Source of the DNA: Hirundichthys speculiger
Taxonomy: Eukaryota > Chordata > Actinopteri > Beloniformes > Exocoetidae
Direction of reading: 5' to 3'
Assembly: GCA_018398805.1 (NCBI GenBank)
Contig: JAGFBZ010000258.1
Coordinates: 3,100,001 to 3,164,000, forward strand
DNA length: 64,000 nt
Both the position numbers and the translations under genes were made by a program. Below the pieces are notes generated by a model that saw only the letters and a list, made by a program, of their open reading frames with translations, had not been told where the DNA came from and made no database searches. Shown piece by piece: positions 1-42,085 of this stretch (within the stretch, counting starts at the first letter, position 1; each line of letters starts with the position of its first letter).

Positions 1-1243
1 GACATTCTGTGGGTGGTGGGAAGCACTTCTGAAAACTTTATATAGTCTGTTTGTAAAAGATTCAGGTCAGGAGGAAATCGAGGGGAAGAGCCTGAATCTG
101 AACAAACAATGACTTCAAAAAGTGCTGATAGTTTATCTCCAGTTTTGGTAAGGCTCAGCTCTGATACGAAAACCATAAAATATAAACAAGGAGGCAACAG
201 ATAAGAACAGTCCAGGCCTCTCTTTTGTGATGAATCTGCAATCTGTGAGTCTGAGCTCTGATCTCAAATTAGACTTGGGGTTTCACAAATCTTTACCAAA
301 CCAAAATCTTAAAAGGATATAAAAGAACCATCTTGATATGTAGCGGTTTTATTTGTCCTCTTAGTGTAAATTGTCCGCATTTAAAGATGAAGCTCATTTC
401 TATTCCACCAGTATAAGTTTATTTTTTCTATGACCTGTCCTTAGATGATTTAATAAAACACATCAAGCATAGTTAAGATATTTTTTTATAAACAAGGCCC
501 CGGTCATGTCTATTATTTATAATTTTGGTAAATCTGCAGTATGACTTTGATACAGTCCTTGTCTTGATGACCCTTAGTATGGTCCACTTTCACGCAGGAC
601 AAGGACAGTCTGTCTAAGAAAGACTCTTTGTTTTGATTGAGTTGTATTTTGATTTATGCAATGCTAATATCATTATATAGCAAGCTTTAATTTCACTTTT
701 TTTCTTTTCTTTCTTTTTATTCCATTGGGTTGTATCACAGATTTTATCAGGTGAGATGTGTTGAAGGCAAAAGGTTGTTTTGTAAAAATAAACAGGAATA
801 AAACAAGAAAACGTTTCTTAGAAACAAAATTACTACTACTTCTTCAAGGGCTCAAGAATCGTCTCAGTTACTGAAGTTTCACTTGGCCATAAGTACAATG
901 TGAAATTTCTGAATTTTGAGTTTTCTGACTATACCAAAACTTTACACGTGCGCACACACATTCAGAACTTGTCATGATCTGTGTTTCTATGATTGTTTGA
1001 AATTTAGTTTTGCAAATTCCCAGTCAGTATGTTGATTGATCTGGATCTCTTCTTAGTGTCATACATCTTAGAAGAAGAAAAAGATGTGGTTTTCTGTCCT
1101 TTTTCTTTCTTTTTTATTTCTGTTTAATCTAGTTTATATTAATTTATTTCTTTTGCGGAGCGCATATTGTCTGTTGAAGCACACGTTCCATTAAGATTGG
1201 AGTGTTTGATTGCAATAGACCTTTATATCTGCTGTATTGTTCT
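1..1243. other. Non-coding stretch, possible 3'UTR of a plus-strand gene
   Basis: No exon or transposon is recognisable here. The stretch is AT-rich with no long open frame on either strand, and it has AATAAA-like hexamers on the plus strand near 453 and 786 before the better site at 1244. It could be the long 3'UTR of a gene that starts before the window and converges on phtf2. That is inference only. Confidence 0.3.
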
Positions 1244-1249
1244 AATAAA
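1244..1249 (+). promoter_or_regulatory. Candidate poly(A) signal AATAAA
   Basis: A canonical AATAAA is followed 12-30 bases later by a GT-rich stretch (tgtctgtgtctc), the layout of a cleavage and polyadenylation site. It would end a plus-strand transcript entering from the left edge of the window. Confidence 0.4.
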
Positions 1250-2817
1250 ATGGTTTTTTTGACGCTGTCTGTGTCTCACTTGTGGATATTATGTTACAAC
1301 ACAGTCACCATTTTCTGTGTATTTTAGTTTTATCATAAAGTAAATTAGCAGCTAAGTCTTGGCCATCTACTTTTGTGTGGAATTAATAGAGCTCCCATTT
1401 TTTTAAGTGTTATTAGAACAAAATGTTTAATTTGTCACTAATTCAGTACATCTTTAGTTTGAGCTATGTTGTTATGAAGGCACTGATTTAATGCCATTTT
1501 TGACCTAACTGACCGCAGCAGCTTAAAAAGACAAACATAAGCATTGATAGTACTATTTTGGTATGTCTTACGTTGTATTTATCAGTTAGAGTTTGTACAT
1601 GTCAAATATGTGTCGTCTTCATATATCAGACATCTTCATGGTATGGCGTTCTCTTTAATGTGATACACTTTTGGTTGCACCTTTGTATTGAACGTTGAGG
1701 CTTTATAAAATCAACCATGAGCTTTTTACTTTTTTTTTATTCATTAATTTCTAAAACGAGAAGATACGCTCTTAATTGTTCTGTTTGAACTTGAATTTGA
1801 AGCCGCTGCATTTCTTCTGTATTGTTTTGATTGGTTGATTGGTGTACAGTTGTGATTGACGTCTGGAGGTCCTCAGGCTAATTAGCATGTTAGCGCAGTG
1901 ATGTAAAAATGGCAAATGTGCCAACAACACTCGAAAGATTCGGTAGATTAACCGTCACTGGTGGATTCTGATAAATGTTTTTCAATAAGTGATGGCCGTG
2001 AAGACTTATATGTAGTGAGAATTGGAGAAAACCGGACACCAGAGATGACAAAGGTGGTGTTTATTATGAAATTCAGTGACGAGTTAGTTTGGTGACGTGG
2101 ATGCTTCCGGTGAGTTTAATATTTTAATTTTGTTGCTTTTACGGGTTACTTAGACTTGTTTTGGTGAAACTCCATATATATGACAGTCCCTGGGGTTATC
2201 CAATTTCCATTGGGTAATTATGTTGAAGTAGTTGCAAGTGAATCTGGTTCAAATTGTGAACAGACACCCTTTACTCACTATTACTGTGAATTATAGCATA
2301 ATCACTGTGTAGGTAGTTCTATACGGATCAATAAAGTGAACTCATCCCATGATGCTGAAGTTACCTTCCGATTCCTGAGAAGGTTAAAGGCCCATTCCAC
2401 TGCATTTTAAAGCAATAAGGACATCTTATACCAGGTCCAGTTTAAAAACCACAATACCCAGACTGCCCAAACTTGGATTAAATGATCAGTTACATAGTAA
2501 AGAATATTTTAAACACTGTTTCTGGTTTGTGAAACCTTTATTCAGTTTGTGAAAATATAAAAAATAGCATATGTTCTGCTTTTAGACCAGGTCTCCAATC
2601 AAAAAGAATAATTAGACTGCTCAAACCTGGATCAAATTATGTTATACATAGGGAAAATATATTGAACAGTCTCTGATTCGTGAAAACTCTCAGAAATCCT
2701 CATCTGTCCATGTCAGCCTTTACTTTCATTTTGGAGAGTTTTCAAAATGACATCAAACTTTGCCGCGTCACTACGGTCACGCCATCACACATACACTCAC
2801 TGGCAACTTTATTAAGC
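1250..2817. other. Intergenic, nothing recognised
   Basis: AT-rich sequence without a credible exon on either strand. I saw no clear terminal inverted repeats or transposon protein. Confidence 0.4.
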
Positions 2818-3120
2818 AGAGGACGAGGAAGGCACCTGGCCCAGATGGTGCCTCCCTCCTGCCTGAAAGTCTGCACTGACCAGCTGGTCCCCATCTTCAC
2901 ACGGATCTTCAACAGATCACTAGAGCTTTGTGAAGTTCCTTCCTGCTTCAAGAGCTCCACCATCATCCCGGTCCCAAAGAAACCTGCCATCAGAGGATTA
3001 AATGACTACAGACCAGGTGAGGCTGGGAAAAACAACATCTGCCACCAGGACCTGGTGCACCCCAGGGGTGTGTGCTCTCCCCACTGCTCTTCTCCCTCTA
3101 TACAAACGATTCTAATAGAT
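2818..3120 (+). mobile_element. Non-LTR retrotransposon reverse-transcriptase fragment
   Basis: Translation gives pieces of a LINE reverse transcriptase in more than one frame. RKAPGPDG appears near 2827, then [15 protein letters not shown] and [17 protein letters not shown] in a second frame. Near 3055 the catalytic-domain stretch [19 protein letters not shown] follows, in a third frame. The part of the palm domain that normally separates DYRP from GAPQG is missing, so this is an internally deleted, frameshifted relic. The wording resembles the fish L2/CR1/Rex group; the clade assignment is from memory and uncertain. Confidence 0.8.
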
Positions 3121-5138
3121 ACGTAGTAGTTTGGTTGTCGCACCACCATCTATGCTATTTCGTTTCTGTGTTTGGTTGTATGTTTGTCCAGTCTCCTGGA
3201 AATCAGCCAAATCCAGAGAGACCTGAGTAATTCCTTGGATGAAATGAAAATATTTTGGAAGGCTGAAAAGGCTTATCACATTGTTCATCTTATACTGAAA
3301 TGCCCCAAATCAATGAGACTTTCAATTAACTGTAGCTATAATGTTGTACTACAATATAATGTATAATATGGCCTGTTAAGCAGATACCTGACAGGTCTAC
3401 ATGGTTATTTTATTACAAATACACTGTCTTTGGACAAACTATCGTGACTGGAAGGGGTGTGTAACCACAGGATGATGACTGCAGTTTAATGTAGCGTCAG
3501 AGTGGGTCAGACAAACACCATGTTTATTTCCATATACATGTTCATTAAATGTTTCCTGTATTTTAGAATATTGCCTTTATAATATTTTTCTAGTCTGTTG
3601 TGACATCATAGTCTGTGCCAAAACATTCTAGGTAGTACAATGTTGTTGTTTTAAAAAACTAAAGATTTTTTTCCTGCTTCACAAAACTTGATTCTTGCAA
3701 GACTTCTTACTATTATAGTACAACAAACTAGTCCCACGGTATTTATGTTCCAATAACTTTGCATTGGACTTGCACGTGAGCGTGCGTGCCTTTATAGGCA
3801 ACAGGCCACCACTGCATGTCAATGTCCACTCTCCTCCACTCACTCACAGTGACCAGCCGATCACACTTTGGTCGGTTGGCTACAGGTCATAGATGCAGAA
3901 AAAGAAAAAAAAAAAAACAAGCAGGCATGGCCAGCGGTAGCGGAAAAATTGGGAAAAACTTATTTTAATCACTGGTTTGGGAGCATTTTGGTTTTGCTGT
4001 TGAATACACCGGCGAGGGAGTGAAAACAGTGAACAGTTAACAGAACGCAATCTTCCACCTCCCTAAACCCGGATCTTACCTGCGTAAGATCCAGTTGTTA
4101 CAGTTGTGCGTCTTGGCGCAGCTGATGTGCTTTTTAAAATACTGCAGAACGAATAATTTGGATGCGCATTTAAAGATCACCAACAATTAATGTTCCTGTC
4201 CCTCCTCGACCACCAACAGTTTCAGACATATCTGAAATAAATTCCCGCATCCAACCTTATCCAGCTTGACTGACGTGTTTGGCCGTAACTATTCCGACAT
4301 CCACAACTGCTGACCATGTGCGTTTACCTGGTCACATGTGGATGTGCACAAACGGCTCTACCTCTCGATTACGCATCACCGTATTACTTGCAGTTTTTAT
4401 TCTCTTGAGGTCAGAGGATGTCTGGTCAGTAGTTGTGGAAATAAAAAGAGACCTGAAATACAACTAAACTGTTGAGTTATGCAGTCTTGCGGTGGGGGAT
4501 GAAAGATTTGCAGCTGCCCTCCTTTTTACATTTAGGTGTATCAGTCTGACTGACCTAAAATAGTAAAAATTTATTCTGATTTAATGTCAGTGAGGGGGAA
4601 AATGTATATAAACTGGTTTCAACTTTTACATATAGTATAATGTGTGTATGTGTAAAAACTTAAAAGGCAAATGCTTTTTACTTTTGTGAGCCTATTTGCT
4701 GTCTGACTGTGAATCAAAATAAAAATTCCCACTTTTGGAGATGAGAAGTAAGTTAAATGCTCTTGCAGCCAACTCTAAAAAGTCACTTAATTTGAGACGT
4801 ATTGGGGTATGCAGTTCCTCACTTCGGTCAGTGGAGGCGCTGTTTCTGGCCAAGTTGTGATTTCAGAGCAGGGCAGAGATGGGGGGGGTGGTGTCTGTCC
4901 ACTCAGTGAGCTCAGGTTTTCCTTGGCAACATTATGGAAAATCGTATTTTGATCTCTCTGAAACATATTTGATTATTTTGCATTCATGTACCTCTTAAAA
5001 GGAACAAGACAACACAAGATGAATATGACACTAATCACTCTGGAACCCTTTAAAGTCAGGAAAAGTATAATATAGTTCTGATAACAAAATACAAACCACA
5101 ATTTCTGCTTGTTCTGCACCAGTGACATATGGATGAAC
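3121..5138. other. Intergenic, nothing recognised
   Basis: No supported gene. It holds an A-rich run near 3900 and a small perfect hairpin at 4071-4092 (9-bp arms ggatcttac/gtaagatcc, loop ctgc). The open frame near 4279-4467 has no recognisable domain. Confidence 0.4.
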
Positions 5139-5178
5139 TTCAGTGCCTTTTTAATGGTTACATTAAAAAGGCACTGAA
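5139..5178. repeat. Perfect 18-bp inverted repeat (hairpin)
   Basis: The arms ttcagtgcctttttaatg (5139-5156) and cattaaaaaggcactgaa (5161-5178) are exact reverse complements around the 4-base loop gtta. It lies about 150 bases before the minisatellite. No flanking transposon could be identified. Confidence 0.9.
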
Positions 5179-5326
5179 TTTTGCCTTTTTGCCTTTTTTC
5201 CTCTTTTTTTCTCCCTTGTACAGTCAGGGACAACTAAAGATGAGTGGGAGGAGAACATATGTTAGAGTTCTGGGAAACAGGATTGGCAGTAGGAGGAGAT
5301 GCCAACCTACAGAAAGTGAGGCTCTG

Positions 5327-6484
5327 GTCCTGATACATTTGCACACGTCCTGATACTTTTGCATATGTCCTGATACTTTTGAACACGTCCTGATACTTTT
5401 GAACACGTCCTGATACTTTTAAACACGTCCCGATACTTTTAAACACGTCCCGATACTTTTGAACACGTCCCGATACTTTTGAACACGTCCCGATACTTTT
5501 GAACACGTCCTGATACTTTTGAACACGTCCTGATACTTTTGCAAACGTCCTGATACTTTTGCAAACGTCCCGATACTTTTGAACACGTCCCGATACTTTT
5601 GAACACGTCCCGATACTTTTGAACACGTCCCGATACTTTTGCAAACGTCCCGATACTTTTGCAAACGTCCCGATACTTTTGCACACGTCCCGATACTTTT
5701 GAACACGTCCCGATACTTTTGTTGAACACGTCCGATACTTTTTTGCACACGTACGTCCCGATACTTTTGAACACGTCCCTGATACTTTTGAACACGTCCT
5801 GATACTTTTGAACACGTCCTGATACTTTTGCAAACGTCCTGATACTTTTGCAACACGTCCCTGATACTTTTGAACACGTCCCGATACTTTTGATACTTTT
5901 GAACACGTCCCTGATACTTTTGAACACGTCCCTGATACTTTTGAACACACGTCCTGATACTTTTGCACGTACGTCCGATACTTTTGCAACACCCGATACT
6001 TTTTTGATACTTTTGTCCACGTCCGATACTTTTGAACACGATTTTTGAACACGTCCCGATACTTTTGAACACGTCCCGATACTTTTGAACACGTCCCGAT
6101 ACTTTTGAACACGTCCTGATACTTTTGAACATGTCCTGATACTTTTGCACATGTCCTGATACTTTTGAACATGTCCCGATACTTTTGAACATGTCCCGAT
6201 ACTTTTGCACATGTCCTGATACTTTTGCACACGTCCTGATACTTTTACACACGTCCTGATACTTTTGAACATGTCCTGATACTTTTGCACATGTCCTGAT
6301 ACTTTTGCACATGTCCTGATACTTTTGAACATGTCCTGATACTTTTGCACATGTCCTGATACTTTTGCACACGTCCCGATACTTTTGCACACGTCCCGAT
6401 ACTTTTGCACACACCCTGATACTTTTGCACATGTCCTGATACTTTTGAACATGTCCTGATACTTTTGCACATGTCCTGATACAT
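5327..6484. repeat. Minisatellite, 20-bp unit, about 58 copies
   Basis: The unit is close to gaacacgtcctgatactttt. It runs in strict 20-bp register from 5341 to about 5710 and again from about 6051 to 6480. The centre (5711-6050) is disturbed by many small insertions and deletions. Variants fall at a few sites: gaac/gcac/gcaaac, cctg/cccg and acgt/atgt, with the atgt form concentrated after 6121. On the minus strand the array stays open in all three frames because 20 is not a multiple of 3 and the unit lacks stops, which produces long spurious ORFs. I do not regard it as coding. Confidence 0.97.
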
Positions 6485-7889
6485 ATAATAACAAGCCCAA
6501 TGATGCGCTCTAGTCAAATTAAATCACTCTAGTGTTAAATAACGGGCGAAGCTGACCATTCAGCCCATTCAGCCTATCATGCTCGTTGTTCTGAGACAAA
6601 CATTCATATCTCACGCTCAGCAAAGCACGATTGGCTGGAAACATGTCACATGGAAACTGATGCCTTCGGGGATAACAAAAAAAAATAAAAAATTTTGTTA
6701 AATAGTCAAATTATCGTACATTTGGCCTTTTTTTGGGATTATTGATTGTACACCGTACAGAGGGCCAAATTATCGTGCAAATACGATAATTATGGTACTC
6801 CTGGCAACACTGACTAGAAGCAATGTTCTGACAATGTGAGGGGTCAATAACTAAGGTGACACTTGTCATATTAAATTAAGATGACAGTAGAATAACACTT
6901 AACTGGTTTGTTTTATTACATTTTATTGTTTTTTTTTTAAAAATAATTTCATCAATATTTTACAGTAATTAAAAACATTTAAAAAAGATCGAGGATTTAA
7001 AACATATTTGTTTAACTTTAATTACTTCTCATGGCCCACCTGCAGTACCATGACGGCCCACCAACTATTTTTGCAGTGTACCTGAAAGTATTTCCTCCGC
7101 ACCCCCCCGACCCATTTTCACGGCTGGCTCTGTGCTGGGGAGTGCTTTGTAGGCCCTAGAGCTGATTGTGCAAAGAAGAAAGATGAATAATATGTAAATA
7201 TAATAAACAATGGTGCACATCCGCTACACAACACAGATTATTTTCAGTCAAAGTCTTCAGTTTTTGTGCAACACAGACCATCACAGGAGATCATTTCTGC
7301 CAAAAGCCAAACACTCTACAATAACTAGATAGTGACTTTATATTACTGACTGACTGACCTCAACAGCATATTTTCCCTTGGTGGAATAATAAAGTCTTAT
7401 TAAAATTAACCGAACTGAGATAGAAGCCCACTGGACTTCTTTTCTAAGCTATTTCTTTTCTTCTTTTTGCTAGAAGATGTTTCACCTTCAGAACTGAAGA
7501 ACCCTTTTGTATAAGAGGTGAAACCTCTTTAAAAACCAAGAAAAGCAGTCCTCTTTTGAGGCACTCAAGCTGGTGTCGTATTAAGATTACATAAAATGGA
7601 ACAGAATGCCTTAATTTTCCTCTTTCTCAGCCACATTCACATCATTGCCATCTGTCACGGTGCTCCTTTTAACACCGTTATTATAACACGCCGATCTTTT
7701 TTTCATTATTTTTTTCCTCAAAAAGTGATCCTGATTAACACAAATTAATAAAGTAATCATATTACACAAACAACAATATTTTTTAAACTATATACATTTA
7801 ATAATTTGCACTGAAATGAAGTTTCCCAGCAGCGCTGTCTTGTATCCACCTTAAAAGTTTCAAGACCGGCGGCGTCAGGATAAACTTTA
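6485..7889. other. Intergenic with transposon-end-like pieces
   Basis: No gene seen. The stretch ending at 6812 (ctggcaacactg) looks like a DNA-transposon terminus, with cgataatt and ggccaaattatcg motifs repeated inside it. 7366-7412 resembles the tail of a fish LINE or SINE (cccttggtggaataataaag). Neither can be given firm limits. Confidence 0.35.
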
Positions 7890-8752
7890 GCAAAAATGTC
7901 AGCAGTGTGGCAGCGCTATAAAATTACAAAGACCGACGCTTCGACTGCGACTTGCAACGTGTGGAAGGCTGAGATATCACGAGGGGTAAGTAAAAAGAGA
8001 GTTTACAACACCACCAATTTAATCAGACACTTAAAAAAGCACGCAGCACCCATCACGCAGCCTTCTGTCAGGTGCCGTGGTGCCGACGGCAGCAGCTTCA
8101 GAGCTGCTGCCGTCGGCACCAGCTTCGGCAGCAAACGCTCTGTGAAACTTTTAAAAGAAAGAAACTCCCGAAAGACTCGGAGAAATACAGAAAAATCACC
8201 GAGCTAATCGCGGAATGTATTACTGAGGACGACCAGCACATTTACAAGGCATTTAACCGGCTCATTAATTACCTCGAGCCTCGTTCCCGTCATTACATGA
8301 ACGACAAAGGACACAAAGGTGCGCGAACATGTGCAGCGGGTCTTGAAAGAAGTTAATATTTTATGTTATTTTTATTTTGATGTGATTTCATTGATTGCAA
8401 AGACTTCTGCTAGTGTTTTCATTGCCTTAAACTGCTAGCCAAGTTCACCTGCTGCTATTTAAATGGAAGTGCTTTGTTCTTTAGTACTGAGACTGTTGAA
8501 CAGTCACTGTTAAGAAAGAAGAGTGTTTAAATAAGTTATTGTTTATTTTATGAGATGATAAAAGCTATTAATCTCAGCTTGGATGCAGGCCTATTTATTA
8601 ATGTACACAGGAAATAAAATGCACAGGAAATTAAACTCTGTTTGCCCACTCAAAAAAAGTGAAATCGGATCGGAAAAAATCGGAAATCGGCCGATCATCA
8701 AAATTAAAAGATCGGAATCGGATCGGGACCCAAAAAACGTGATCGGGACATC
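7890..8752 (+). mobile_element. hAT transposon remnant with BED-type zinc finger
   Basis: From the ATG at 7896 the translation reads like the N-terminus of a ZBED/hAT transposase: a VWQRYKIT start, then a BED finger with Cys in ATCNVW and the pair of histidines in LIRHLKKHAA. The second zinc-binding Cys is replaced by Trp (CNVW instead of CxxC). The frame then shifts; KLPKDSEKYRKITELIAE and FNRLINYLEPRSRHYM continue the domain from about 8150 to 8310, and the rest of the transposase is absent. The right end (8660-8752) carries the GATCGGGACATCCCTA-type terminus common in fish hAT elements. I could not find the matching left terminus, so it is truncated or decayed. Confidence 0.8.
8078..8121. 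repeat. Perfect 20-bp GC-rich hairpin inside the hAT remnant
   Basis: The arms 8078-8097 and 8102-8121 (tggtgccgacggcagcagct and its exact reverse complement) flank the loop tcag. The arms lie within the reading frame after the BED finger and are much more GC-rich than the surroundings. Confidence 0.92.
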
Positions 8753-8941
8753 CCTACTGGTGGATATCTGGTTTCTTGGCTGGAGCGTGCTTGGGCATTA
8801 GGGGGCCTTAATGTGATCAAGGTTTGGTTCTTTACATTTTGATAGCAGTTTCACTGAAGAAAGAAACAGCAACAGTGACTTGTTGGCTAATGTACAACCA
8901 GAAAAACAATAGAGTCAGTCATTTCACATCTTTTTTTTTTT
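8753..8941. other. Short intergenic gap between hAT remnant and phtf2 3'UTR
   Basis: Nothing recognised. It ends in a T-rich stretch which, on the minus strand, would lie just beyond the presumed phtf2 cleavage site. Confidence 0.3.
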
Positions 8942-8952
8942 TTTATTTTATT
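8942..8952 (-). promoter_or_regulatory. Candidate phtf2 poly(A) signals
   Basis: Two overlapping minus-strand AATAAA hexamers (plus-strand tttatt at 8942-8947 and 8947-8952) follow about 2.6 kb of non-coding sequence after the phtf2 stop. The A-rich tract just downstream makes the exact cleavage point uncertain. Other minus-strand AATAAA sites (near 9922 and 10283) could give shorter forms. Confidence 0.4.
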
Positions 8953-11549
8953 TACTTATAAAAATGTAGATTTCATGGACAGACCAGTTCACAAAAAAAA
9001 AAAAAAAAAAAATCTAAATATTCAGACTCTTTGAAAACAGCATCACAACATGGAGTCTTATCTAGATTCATCTTCATACAATTCATTTTGTTCCTTAAAA
9101 ACATAGCAAAACGTGCCTCTACTAGTGACCGTGAAGAACAAACAGGCCATAAAAATGACTGATGACAGAACAAAAAGCAAAGGCCAAAAAAAAAAAAAAG
9201 AAAAATCTTCAAAGTGAAACAAATATATCTTAAAGCACGACGCTACAGTACAAATACATTCTTTTCCCAGCAGAGACGAACAAAAACAATAAAATAAGCA
9301 CTTTGGTCTTCCTTCTCAGACACTCTGAATATGTATTTTTAAGAGTTAAATCTGCTAATGATTTGTCAGCATTTTAAATCGCACTGTGCGTAATATTTTC
9401 TGTGGGCTTCATAACTTCACGTACCATGTAGGATTAATTCAAGAGGGATGTGAATTGTCGATACAATTAAATTCTGAGCTACCATTCAGTTGAATGCAGT
9501 ATAACACACACACACGGTCACGCAAGTGAGGTACAAAAAATATTCTGACACTGAAAAGACGTAACTCTTTCATCCGCATACCTGTTTTTAAAGTGCATAT
9601 CTTCATTTGTGTACAGACTTATTTAAACCTCAGTGTCTAGAAACGTGATAGTTGGGAGCTGGTTGAAGTTTGTTATAGGAGTAAGCAGCTCAGAGTTTGA
9701 CGTAACAGCTGATATAAAATTCAGCTAATTGGTTAAAATAATGAAACAATCTAGTGGGGGGGTGTCTGAACTACACCTGACTGCTAGCCTGAATCTGTAC
9801 TTCTGTTGGGAACTAAAACTCTTCATGCAGTTAAGACCCAAGCAGTGTTGGGGAAAACAACCCCTAAAACCTGAACATTTTCAGAGAAACTTGACCGACT
9901 TATCAATATTAACTTAAACATTTATTTCTCAGCTTCTGATGCTGATTGTCTTTTTCAGTTGACCTTAAATTACACATTATGTATGGACCTTGTAAAAATA
10001 ATGCCTCTCCCCTAACGTTCTTCACCATTTAAAGCCACTCTATGTAGAAATGCCACCCATCACTCTGGTGTAACACAAGACGCAGTGACATCACAGACGC
10101 TGGACTGGCTCCGCCCACTAGCCTCACATTTTTAGTGGCTCTTCAGTTAAAAACACATCCATATGTGGTCAGAAATGGTACCGCTACATGAAGTGGCTTT
10201 AACAGCAGTCTCGAGGGCACAGGAAACCTAATCTAGTCCTGAAGGTATTACATCAACCTGGACATGTAGTCTGGAAGGAATATTTTATTCTTAACCCACT
10301 GTGTCTCAACTTTGAAGAAGGAAAAAAAAATCTGGATTTTGATGAAAATGACAAAAGCAGCAGTTTGTCTAAAATAAAGGCTGCACTGAACAGAAGCTCA
10401 AAAAGCTCTGTGATGCTGTTCCAGGTCATTTTTCTTCCACATTATGATGAAACTGTTTTGAGCCACATCAGCTTTGTAAAGAAAATTACTAACTATGGTG
10501 GTACTGCTGGAAATACTGCAGAAATACTGATGGCTTGATGAATTCATAACCACTAAAAAGCAATAAATGTGTCTTATGTTGTCTTGAATGCAGAGAATTG
10601 TTTAAAATGGACTTTTCATTTTACATGGTCTTAAATGTTTTAAAAACAGTAGCCATCTTGCTTTAATCACTAAAATCATTAAATAATTAAAGTCCCACTT
10701 GTCTTACCTACATATACTGGATGATTGTGTCATTGCAGTACTGATGTCATCTGCCAAGTGAGAATAAAATCCAGGAACTTTTTTTTACCTACGTCAGAAG
10801 ATTTAAACTTTCCCTGCAGAACCTAAACATCTATTGTAAAGTGTGAACTTTTTTTTTTTTCCTTTCCTTTTAAATCCTGCAGACGTGAGCTGGTATAAAG
10901 AGTAGATATTAGCTGTAAACTCATCTGAGAAATGTTGCTGAGACCATGAACAGTCTTTAAATTCTTATTTACCAGATACCAGGAATTACCCAAAACATCT
11001 GGCAGCAATTTGATTACAACAGACCACGTGGTTTAAACAGACCACTGCATAAACTTAATATTTATGAACCTATTCAGCATTGAGTTGCTCTGAAACTAGA
11101 CGTTCAGCTGGATTAATGTATCTTTAAAACAGAACTTAAAGTTGCAAAAATAACTCAGCATAAATAACTTTATATTTAAACAAAACAAATTACAATAAAA
11201 TAATTGTTGCCCTTCAGCATTTGAATACTTTGCTTTTACATTTGCAAAATGAGCTAAATTGCAGAAAACAAAAATCTCTATTGCAGATGAGAACCTTAAC
11301 CATCACAACAATAGTTATGTCCTTAACACTTTTTATAGACAGGTAAATATAGCTTTGTCTTGTATTGAAAAACACTAAAATGAAACAAACTAGAATTGAA
11401 ATAAACCCTAAGTAAAAACACTGAGTGGGTAAATAAATAGTATGTGAATTGCACAGAGTGGGAACGTTGAAGGTCAAAACACTCCGATATGATGACTGAC
11501 GTTCCGTCTTTCAGAGGCCGAAGTATTGATGCCGTTTCTGAGTTTACTG
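8953..11549 (-). other. phtf2: phtf2 3'UTR (probable)
   Basis: Sequence directly after the phtf2 stop codon, with no recognisable exon and no intact transposon apart from a short MITE at 10033-10198. A 3'UTR of 2-3 kb is plausible for this family, but no splice or cDNA evidence is available here and the end is inferred from the AATAAA cluster at 8942-8952. Confidence 0.5.
10033..10198. mobile_element. Short MITE with TTAA flanks in the phtf2 3'UTR
   Basis: The ends agccactctatgtag (10033) and ctacatgaagtggct (to 10198) form 15-bp terminal inverted repeats with two mismatches. Both are bordered by TTAA (10029-10032 and 10199-10202), the duplication used by piggyBac and Kolobok families. Non-coding, 166 bp. 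Confidence 0.7.
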
Positions 11550-42050
<30,501 letters not shown>

Positions 42051-42085
42051 TTACATTTCCGTTCTCCCGCCTAGGGCATCTTAGA
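42051..42085 (-). other. phtf2: phtf2 5'UTR segment of exon 1
   Basis: A likely acceptor (tgtgttttcag) precedes 42085, giving a 35-base 5'UTR piece joined to at least one upstream non-coding exon not identified here. It contains a minimal upstream ORF, ATG-CCC-TAG, at 42071-42079. Confidence 0.6.

Noticed and set aside
5327..6484. CRISPR-like regular repeat array
   Set aside because: The units are directly adjacent with no unique spacers, and the DNA is vertebrate.
5234..6517. Four long minus-strand ORFs of 90-353 residues with KSIRTCSKVSG-type repeats
   Set aside because: They are the stop-free three-frame translation of the 20-bp minisatellite. The array has indels that break any single frame, and no splice or promoter context supports coding.
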